Shown here: positions 56,650 to 64,000 of the stretch, in pieces | Layout: each line of letters starts with the position of its first letter | Position numbering within the stretch: position 1 is the stretch's first letter | Assembly (NCBI GenBank): GCA_963585895.1 | Contig: OY757904.1 | Coordinates: forward strand, 68,394,365-68,458,364 | From: Sepioteuthis lessoniana | Lineage: Eukaryota > Mollusca > Cephalopoda > Myopsida > Loliginidae | Direction of reading: 5' to 3' | Length of the DNA: 64,000 nucleotides | Position numbers and translations under genes: made by a program | The notes under the pieces: model-generated | Databases searched by the model: none | What the model was told of the DNA's origin: nothing | The model's input: the letters and a program-made list of their open reading frames with translations, nothing else

Positions 56650-57060
56650 CCAGAGCCGTTCCGAAAGTAAAGCCTCCTATTCAGTTTCACTGAAACATAT
56701 GCTGCAAAATAACATTATTGATAGAGCAAACGTTCAACTGCAAACACTATTTTTCTACGTAGTCACGAAAATGTTCTACTTATTTTCGTGATCGAAAGAA
56801 GGTTGCTCCCAATGTATGGCCTTTGTTTTATTATATTGTCGAACAAAACTAAATGTTGATGTTATGGGAATCGACTAAAACTTTCCGCCAATAATATTTT
56901 TGATTTATTACACATAGTCTGGGGAAAACAGCGTCTGTTACAAACGCAGTTGAGTCCATGAATTCCTCGGTGTGGGCAAAAATTACACGCAATGATATCC
57001 ATCTACGTTTGTGCAATTTTACCGACCACATATTCGTAAGACCAATGAGTGGGTCTTAAA
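56650..57060 (-). mobile_element. Possible second mariner-type transposon remnant
   Basis: The plus strand near 56655 reads GAGCCGTTCCGAAAGTAAAG, resembling ends of other mariner families. On the minus strand, just inside it, a broken frame reads VEHFRDYVEK, which resembles the transposase C-terminus. The 60-codon minus frame at 56849-57031 (including FMDSTAFVTDAVFPRLC) may belong to it. Evidence is weak and no second inverted repeat was found. Confidence 0.35.
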
Positions 57061-57339
57061 CTGTCCAAAAAATGTCCCTTTAAGAGAAGTAAAAACAAAA
57101 TAACATTGTCCTTGATATGAAACTAAAGAGCAACCTGTTTTGGTGGTTCATGTCTGGTATTCTGTGGAGTGTACAGAACCTTTTCAATACCACGCAGGGA
57201 GTTTTTGTAAGGGTTTCCTCTTTGAGTGAAAGAAATTCGTTTACGGGCCTAATATGGACTCAATGTTGTGTGGTAGTACAGAGTCACAAGGGAAAAAAGC
57301 TCTACACATGGCTTTGTTTTTCAAATACAAAGATCAAAT
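57061..57339. other. Unassigned; possible short ABC trace
   Basis: GTCCTTGATATGAAACTAAA near 57107 resembles the middle of module A. The remainder does not match. The 80-codon plus frame is not recognised. Confidence 0.3.
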
Positions 57340-57692
57340 ACAATTTCTACCCTGGTTGACTAGGGCTGGAGAATACGTCAATTGCATCTCCATAGATAGG
57401 TAAGACCCCTATCTATGAATATCCTAGATATGTCACTAAACTGTACCTAAATGCCACGGAGCTCTGGGGAACGTACAGTACCCATTCATTGCCATTTCTC
57501 CCAGGTGACCTCTGAATCAGAGTGGTATTATGGGTCAAATAGAAGTGTTTCATCATTTAACTCTGAGCAAACTAATGACTGCTGTTTTGAATTATTAATG
57601 TTTGGTAGGACTACTTGAAACTCTGAACAGTGATCAAACAAATGTGCCCCATGGTTTTCACCATTTTATCAATAAACTGTTCGTTTACAGTC

Positions 57693-57749
<57 letters not shown>

Positions 57750-57905
57750 ATCTGTTATTGAATAACCTACAAAAGTTGATATGCCATGAAATCAATCCAG
57801 CCAACGAAAAACTGTTTAAATCTATAAATATTGAAAAGGAATGCTTTTGGCATTTATAACAAAGTGCAAGCAAATGATTTAAATGCAAAAAGCACAATTA
57901 ACTGA
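57340..57905 (+). repeat. Composite ABC repeat, A-B-C with (TA)n
   Basis: A at 57355-57550 (GACTAGGGCTGGAGAATACG), B, then C containing a TA run at 57693-57747 and ending AAGTTGATATGCCATGAAAT. B-like sequence follows. Confidence 0.8.
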
Positions 57906-58304
57906 AACCATAAAATTGATAAGTTTCTTGTAATAATTTGCAGTACAAAAAATCATTGACACATGAAAGAAGTGCAACGAAATACAGGGTATCTCAAAAT
58001 AGTTGAAACCGATCGATTAGGTGATTCATTTCTTAGACAAGTGCTATAGCGGTCATTTGGAACACGTCTCGTAAAAATTACATCCTTTAACCCGGAGGTA
58101 TTAAATCAATGTTTTTTATAAGGTATTATATCAGCTTCCAAGAACTGCAATCCTTTTTTACTTTCTTCTCTCAGTATTAAATCATTATCCTATTAATGGG
58201 TTGCTTCTATTTTGAGACGGTTTTGAATGATTTTTTTTTGCAAATAAATAGTAAAGTGAACGATATTTCTATTCTTGTCCAACTCATTAATAATAAGGAT
58301 TGAT
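57906..58304. other. Unassigned AT-rich sequence
   Basis: No repeat module or coding signal recognised. Confidence 0.4.
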
Positions 58305-58950
58305 ATTCGTCATCATCGTCAGGTCATGCTGCTATCATGGATTTCCATGACCCTCCCTCGCCACTTGTCTCTATCGTCCATCTCTCCCGGGTGGTCTTCC
58401 TGGGTACATCCTGTATCAGCACTGGGCTGTTGTATATAGGTTCTAGTTGGTCATCCAACCTTTGCTCGTCCATGTGAAGGGGTTCACTGGAGTACATCGC
58501 TTATAAGTTTATCCTTATTTCTCCATCAGTGCCCTGCATGTCTAGTTCGTCTAACTTGGGTAGTTTTCGTGATGGGTGGTAGGTGGCCGTACAACAGCTC
58601 TTGTGTGGGCTGCTGCCTCCAGGACTTGTTCAATACAGCTCACATCATTCTTGTGTAATTGCCATCAAGTTTTTTTTCTCCATACGTTTAGTTAGCGTCC
58701 ATGTGGTGCATCCTTATAGTAGTATCGACACGACTGTTGCTAGGAAATAAAAAAAGTTTTATTTTATCGTTCAGGTCTGACTTCTATATAACCGATAACC
58801 TATCGATAGCTGTTCCTGCTTTTGCTAGTCGTGCATTATGTCATTCTTGGTTGATGAAACGCTGCTTCCGAAATAGGTAAACTAGTTTCTGAGGACAACC
58901 CTTTATTGGGGTTATGTCAACTCTTAGATTAAAACACACGTATTACTGAA
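58305..58950 (-). mobile_element. APE-type LINE, 3' end, copy 4
   Basis: Minus-strand match to about the last 640 bp of the LINE at 7041-8552. It covers the conserved C-terminal tail and ends at the (TGATGA) terminus near 58305 (plus strand TCATCATCGTCAGG). Frames are broken. The 5' truncation point is near 58950, where similarity to the 34350-34380 region fades. Confidence 0.85.
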
Positions 58951-59709
58951 ACAAAAAAGCATACAACATTATTATTTGTAGAGTTATTAGCAGTGCCGTG
59001 GGGTCAATGTATTTTGAGACATACTGTATTTGATCTTAATTTTAACTTTATTTTTGAATGTATCATATTAAATAACACAATAATTGATTTGGCATTCAAA
59101 AAATCAAACCAAAATCCTTAAAAGAACAGGGAATGTGCAGCTTAATCTAACTGAAACTTAGGGTAGAGATCATTCTAATTCATAACCTATATCCTGAAAT
59201 AATTTGCGAAGGCACAATTTTTACTCTTAATAATATGATACTCGGTATCTTGAATGCAACACTCACGTCTAGAAAATATACGTGAAAACATGCTTTATCT
59301 TCTCAATGCCTCAGAAAGTAACTGATTTACTATTTTGAATTAGAGACTCAATTGTTCTGACAAAATCAGATATGCCATAACAATCAAATAATATTAAGAG
59401 CTGTTATTTTATTTTCATGGACGGAATATGACATCCAGTCTTTTCATATGGTTAGCGTCATGTTTGTTTTCAATATAGTAAAAACCTGTTACAAGTTTGC
59501 TCTGTCCGCTGTGGCTGAATAGGAATTTATCGATGTGTGGTATTCATTGAGACTACCACCAACTTTTTCTTATAATGCATTAGACTTTCTACAACGATAA
59601 TAACTCACAGGATATTTCGGTAAGGAAAAGCAAAGTCCACTTATACTACTACGACATACATTTTATACACAATTATAAAGCACGAGTAAGTGTCCCAAGC
59701 TATAAAAAG
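58951..59709. other. Unassigned AT-rich sequence
   Basis: Nothing recognised. A TATAAAA motif lies near 59702, just before the next entry. Confidence 0.4.
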
Positions 59710-59939
59710 GTGATAACAGTGGTTGAAATATTACATTTTTTCTTGTATAGGGAAATGGTTCACATGGGTAATTTGCTGGCACGTGCTGCTCGGAAAGCGG
59801 AGACGAAATACAGGAATCCTTCCCGACTGGTGTCTGCCACCAAAAATTATGGAACTCGATTCTCAAATTGTCATATGACCACCGGTCAAGTGATTCTCGG
59901 AAGCGCTAACCATAACTCACAAAAAGGGAGTTATGGGTG
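59710..59939 (+). other. Unrecognised protein-like segment
   Basis: An open frame reads VHMGNLLARAARKAETKYRN, then PSRLVSATKNYGTRFSN. It is basic, not low complexity, and not one of the repeats I know in this window. A polypyrimidine-AG string (TTTTTTCTTGTATAG) ends at 59752, like a splice acceptor, and TATAAAA lies about 45 bp upstream. It could be an exon, a processed pseudogene piece or chance. It runs into module A at about 59940. I do not assign a function. Confidence 0.25.
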
Positions 59940-60723
59940 GAGCTGTTTAGTTCCCCATCAGCTGTAGACTACGCCGACAGCGCATCTACATAATATGTAA
60001 GACACCCTCCCGCCAAGATGCGTGTTTTCGATATGTCTACTAAACTGTATCCAATGCTGCGGCTCAAGCCCTGGAGATATGGAGAATATGGATTATATCT
60101 TCATCACCATTACTCTAAGGTGCACCCTGACTTGATTGGTAATAACTGTTACGTCCTGATAAATGTGTCAAATAGAACTATTCAATCATTTATTTTCTTG
60201 AAACGATTTAACTCTATACAAAATATATCGATATTAACTAGAATTATTTTGAAATATCAGAGCTTAAGACTTTCTAGTAAGACTATTTAACTGTGTGCAA
60301 ACAATTGATTAATATTCAATAGAATGATAAATAGTTGATTAAATACTTGAAACTGATCCTTGGATATTATAGTACATTGCATTTGATGGTGAGGCTCGGC
60401 TCTCGTTCGAGAGGTTTGGGGATATGGACTACTTCTTAATTTCTCTCTTAAATCAACCGTTACCGGAGTTGTACTTGTTAGGGTTCCCGTCTATGAGTAA
60501 AAAGAACTCTTTAATGATTTAGTAAAGATATTTCTTTATCTTAACCAAAACAGGCGTGTGACATTTGTCTGTATTAGGTGGGAATACTTGATAAATAACA
60601 TTATTAGAGTTAGCAATGCTTTTAAACCATTTAAATGTATACAAACAAATGAGCTCTCGCTCGTTTACAGATGAATTATCAGTACTCTTAAACAAATCAC
60701 ACATACAGACACATACACACACC

Positions 60724-60762
<39 letters not shown>
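59940..60762 (+). repeat. Composite ABC repeat, with (CA)n in C
   Basis: A at 59945-60190 (CCCATCAGCTGTAGACTACG), B, A middle at 60370-60510, B, C start near 60651 (GAGCTCTCGCTCGTTTACAG). A CA/CG run at 60708-60762 and a TA run to 60806 follow. Confidence 0.75.

Positions 60763-60806
<44 letters not shown>
60763..60806. repeat. (TA)n microsatellite, left flank of the hAT-like element
   Basis: Pure TA run directly before the left terminus of the element. Confidence 0.95.
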
Positions 60807-60809
<3 letters not shown>

Positions 60810-61797
60810 TGGCGACTCTAGCCTATTTTTGCTACTCGTGCCTCCTCCGCAGTCTGTCAACTTCGGTTCCCAACCCGTAGTCTGTGGACCCAAAGTAAGT
60901 CATCATATTTGCTATTGCGTGATTCTCCATTGTATAGCACAGATTGACAAACGTACCTTGCATGGTGTTTTTTTTTGTAAACAATCAAGATACTATATAA
61001 TTTGTAGTCTTGTTAATACAGTAGATAAGATATTTTTTTTTCCTTATAAAAGTATAGAAGAAAAGAGAAGATGTTCATTACTATGACGAGAAAAATATGT
61101 TTATTAGAATAAAGAAACTGATGACAATATACACAGACACAGCTAGTAGTTTCAATTTCGCTAAAAATAAAGATTATTTGTTGAAAATATATTCAAATAA
61201 ACAAATTTTAGTTACAGAATGTAATATATGCAACATTCATTAAAGAAATAGACATCTGTTAGTGAAAAAACGAATTAAAACACGCCATTTAACCAACATT
61301 TACCATAGCGATGATGATGACGTGTGCGACTGCTCTAATCTGCTATCCTCTCTCGCTCTCTCTGTCCCTCTCCCTCTACCCAATATATCTATCAACAGTC
61401 GAACGTGCCAAGATTTTTGAGCACAGTGGTAGGGTTGCTCTTGCTATTGGCTACAGCCAAAAGCGTATTTCTCTAACATTATTGTTATTATAAGGGTCTT
61501 GTGCCTGGCACGGATCGGGCGTTCAACATTATAGCCGATTTTATGGGATGTTCAATGAATCTGACGGTGGCCGGACAAAGACCATCCGTTCAAAACAGCA
61601 TCGTTCTATTATTCCCATATATATTTATGAACTTTTGGCTACTTAGTTATCGAAACTTGAATAGATACGTAATTTAATTGAGATCAGACTAAGTATGTTT
61701 GCTTGAAATCAATGGATGATTTTTAATCCATTTTGAATAACATTGACCGAGTTATTGGTCGTGCCGGGCACGAGTAGCACTAGTCCCGTCTCCGCCC

Positions 61798-61800
<3 letters not shown>
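60807..61800. mobile_element. hAT-like non-autonomous DNA transposon (994 bp) inside (TA)n
   Basis: The left end is CAGTGGCGACTCTAGCC. The right end, reverse-complemented, is CAGGGGCGGAGACGGGAC. Both share GCTACTCGTGCC about 25 bp inside the terminus. CAG-GGCG ends are typical of hAT elements. An 8-bp TATATATA/ATATATAT flank on each side fits the usual 8-bp duplication but is not informative inside a TA tract. The interior has no transposase frame. A GTGCCTGGCACGG palindrome near 61500 resembles the GTGCCGGGCACGAG near the right end, so the element may be composite. Frames 60616-61086 and 61311-61493 are not genes. Confidence 0.75.

Positions 61801-61856
<56 letters not shown>
61801..61856. 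repeat. (TA)n microsatellite, right flank of the hAT-like element
   Basis: Pure TA run of about 56 bp, continuing the tract at 60763-60806. Confidence 0.95.
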
Positions 61857-61857
<1 letters not shown>

Positions 61858-61859
<2 letters not shown>

Positions 61860-61975
61860 CATCCAAAGACTATACACGCGAGATGATTCAAGCTGGGATC
61901 GAAACCAGCTAATTTTACGTCACCCTGATAATAACCCTCTCTGCCATCAGCGATCTCAGCATAAGTGGATGAATT
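61858..61975 (-). repeat. tRNA-derived SINE-like fragment, third type
   Basis: On the minus strand GCTGATGGCAGAGAGGGTTA lies about 40 bp before a good B box GGTTTCGATCCCAGC. This fits a polymerase III promoter. No duplication was found and the body is not shared with the other SINEs. Confidence 0.45.
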
Positions 61976-62102
61976 CTTAACACATATATATTAATTTTTA
62001 TTTTTTTACATTCATGCTAACGGCTACATGTGTACTGAATTGTCAAGAGAGCTTTGTATTAACCGTTAATTCCTGTGCGAGAGTCCCCTCCATGTATCTA
62101 TA

Positions 62103-62165
62103 AAACAGAATCTGATATTTAATAACCCATGACAGTTGATTTGCCATAAAACACTTCAAAACTAA
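62103..62165 (+). repeat. ABC module C fragment
   Basis: ATTTAATAACCCATGACAGT followed by TGATTTGCCATAAAAC, the end of module C. Confidence 0.65.
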
Positions 62166-62190
62166 ACTCAGTATAAGTAGGCATAAACAA

Positions 62191-62486
62191 GTGGAGGTGC
62201 CCGTGGTGTAATGGTTATCGTCGTAGGAAATGAACACGCCGACACGAGTTCAAATCCTGGAGGAGATTGATTGCATTTCACATAGCACTAATACCCCTTG
62301 GGAAAGGTATGAATTCAATTATTATCCCTCCAGCTATGGGTAAATAGTAGGGCAGACTAGGTTCTTCAGCCTTCGTGAGGCAACTAGTCTAGAAGAAGGA
62401 AAACTCTGAATTCAAACCTGTTAAACTCCGCTTAAAAATTGACCTTGTGTCATATCCTGCCCGAGCGGAGGGGTTTGGGTAAATAT
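62191..62486 (+). repeat. Full-length tRNA-derived SINE, first family, 19-bp target duplication
   Basis: 296 bp. It starts GTGGAGGTGCCCGTGGTGTA, with an A box TGGTGTAATGGTTA, a B box GAGTTCAAATCCTGG, the body (ACCCCTTGGGAAAGGTATGA, AGGTTCTTCAGCCTTCGTG) and the end GGGGTTTGGGTAAAT. The perfect direct repeats TATAAGTAGGCATAAACAA lie at 62172-62190 and 62487-62505. The body matches 43989-44280 closely. It is a recent-looking insertion. Confidence 0.93.
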
Positions 62487-62505
62487 TATAAGTAGGCATA
62501 AACAA

Positions 62506-62959
62506 CGATATTTTTTAACGATTTAAACAAAAGTGTACAAAGAAAAATGTATTTTTGTTTCCTACAAGAATTTTAACAATATATTATTCTTAATCACCTG
62601 AGAGCTCTCTATACATTACGGCTTATTATTTTGATCATAGACACTAACAAAGCTAAGAAGAGTATCTGTTCTAACTCATAAAAACATATTGGTCCACTCA
62701 TTACTTCGAGTTCTATAGATTATAGTACACTTTTTTTATTCGAAATAAAACATATGCGTATTTAGTAAATGAAAGTATTTGGATGAAAGATTTATTTTTC
62801 AGTGTAGTCGGATAATGTTCAGATTTATGCAGGAATAGATACGCATCAAAAGCGGGAAATTCAAGTGATACACTTTAAATCTGGCCAGCAAACAGTCCAT
62901 ATATTAAAACCAATGAAATTCTATCCGGTAATCACTCATATGCGCATGATGTTATTTAT
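62506..62959. other. Unassigned AT-rich sequence
   Basis: Nothing recognised. Confidence 0.4.
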
Positions 62960-63120
62960 TTTTATGGTACATCAACAATTGAAGGTTATTTAATGTCAAA
63001 TCCATTTTTATGCATGTAAACAGTATTATTTCAAACAATTCAGTTTAGCATAAGAACATAGTTTAAAGGTCAAAAACAGTTCAATTTAAACTTTTCAGTT
63101 TAGTCAACAAAGTTTAATGG
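62960..63120 (-). repeat. Composite ABC repeat, C and B, minus strand
   Basis: The plus strand reads GGTACATCAACAATTGAAGG then TTATTTAATGTCAAATCC, the reverse complement of C. B-like minus-strand sequence follows to about 63120. Confidence 0.65.
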
Positions 63121-64000
63121 TTCGATTCACCGACTGGCCAGATGTTATTTAACAATATGCACTGAGTTAATACAGTGATGGAATGGACACTCTGAATCCG
63201 TACAGCGTCAGTTTGTAAGTATACCGAGTTTGATTTTCTAAATAATAAGCAATAATTGTGGTATAAAATTTAATAAGAAATTTAATCTGTTCAAAAAATG
63301 TACCTTACAGTTTTCCATAAAACAAAATTACCTAAGAAATTATCAATGATCCTGAAGTATATTACTGATCTCAGTTAATTTGAATTCGTTTTTAAAAAGA
63401 ATCTAATGTTAATGTACATTTCCCTTAAAGGTATGGTATATTCATTTCACCGAATTCTCTGTATTGTGTGCGAAAAAAATGTCCACATGGGTGGTGTGGT
63501 GAAGTTTCGATCAATTTACCGTTTTTATTTCTAATCGGGTTTTAGAGTAATATGTTAAAAGAAAATATAGGAAATAAAACATAAAAAATAAAAACATTGA
63601 ATAAAAACTTACTCATAGCCTATATAATACTCGTTTCTAGCTGTATGTGTTCATTCAATAAAATTAACTTTAACTGGAGGCTAATCAACTTATAAACCGA
63701 ATAAAGAAAAGCATTAAAAGCTATTGAACGTATTATATAAAATGAGATATTTACAAACCCTTGGAGTCTTAGAGGCAAAACACCGTGTGCTTACTTTTCA
63801 AATTTTATGCTACTGTGTTAGTTTATCCCTCAAGCACATTGCTTTTTTCTCTTGTTATTATAAACCTACAATTTAAGGTTACTTGTCGTATGTGCATGCG
63901 GGAATCCTACTGTAAATTCTAACCAAATATATAAACTACCGAGAAGTTCACAAAAAATACTTTATTCGATAGAAGTAACAAAAAAAGAAAATGATGTTAA
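63121..64000. other. Unassigned AT-rich sequence
   Basis: No open frame of note, no SINE box and no ABC module. It is cut off by the window end. Confidence 0.4.

Noticed and set aside
60616..61086. 156-codon frame with a His/Thr and Ile/Tyr repeat stretch
   Set aside because: It reads through CA and TA microsatellites and into the end of a hAT-like element.

Overview
This window is gene-poor, AT-rich eukaryotic DNA made almost entirely of interspersed repeats. I found no host gene I could support: no long uninterrupted reading frame, no convincing exon series, and no rRNA, functional tRNA gene, CRISPR array or bacterial-style operon. The dense (TA)n and (CA)n tracts, the tRNA-derived SINEs, the SETMAR-type mariner remnants and the APE-type LINE family together suggest a mollusc, most likely a cephalopod such as an octopus. 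That assignment rests on recollection of similar families and has not been searched.

The main occupant is a composite repeat, called ABC here. Module A is about 190 bp and runs from a GGGCTGTAGAATAC-like start to a GGGTCAAATAGAA-like end. Module B is a degenerate tandem unit of about 75-80 bp carrying ACTGTGTGCAAACAAATGA. Module C runs from GCTCGTTTAAAAATGTTACC to GGTTGATATGCCATAAAA. The modules follow the cyclic order A-B-C-A, mostly on the plus strand, and C repeatedly holds long (TA)n or (CA)n runs. Other elements are inserted into this background.

Layout: 0-5 kb ABC pieces, a SINE-like piece, a (TC)n(TA)n run. 5.5-6.4 kb internally deleted mariner copy 1. 7.0-8.5 kb 3' part of an APE-type LINE. 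9.14-12.8 kb a minus-strand Ty3/gypsy-type LTR element with two 223-bp LTRs and a 4-bp target duplication. 13-20 kb ABC arrays, SINEs, a GC-rich block. 20.3-28.8 kb ABC arrays interleaved with degraded pieces of a second, RNase H-bearing LINE (5' region, ORF1, ORF2 tail) and a TG...CA block. 29-33 kb AT-rich, mostly unexplained. 33.8-36.4 kb a minus-strand APE-type LINE between (TA)n tracts. 36.6-37.2 kb 3' end of an RLE-type LINE with an (AAT)n tail and a foldback MITE. 38.5-45.2 kb solo-LTR-like blocks, two SINEs with perfect target duplications, and a pyrimidine-rich 70-bp tandem array. 45.9-46.8 kb mariner copy 2. 48.6-49.1 kb GC-rich insertion. 49.6-50.2 kb mariner copy 3. 52.4-53.0 kb LINE ORF1 with zinc knuckles. 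53.9-54.6 kb solo-LTR-like block. 58.3-58.95 kb LINE 3' end. 60.8-61.8 kb a hAT-like element inside (TA)n. 62.2-62.5 kb a full SINE with a 19-bp duplication. Single-strand AT-rich sequence fills the rest.

Every protein-like signal belongs to a transposable element and all are broken. The most informative points are a mariner deletion derivative with a telomere-like junction shared by three copies, the cyclic ABC repeat, and the use of (TA)n tracts as insertion sites by three element classes.
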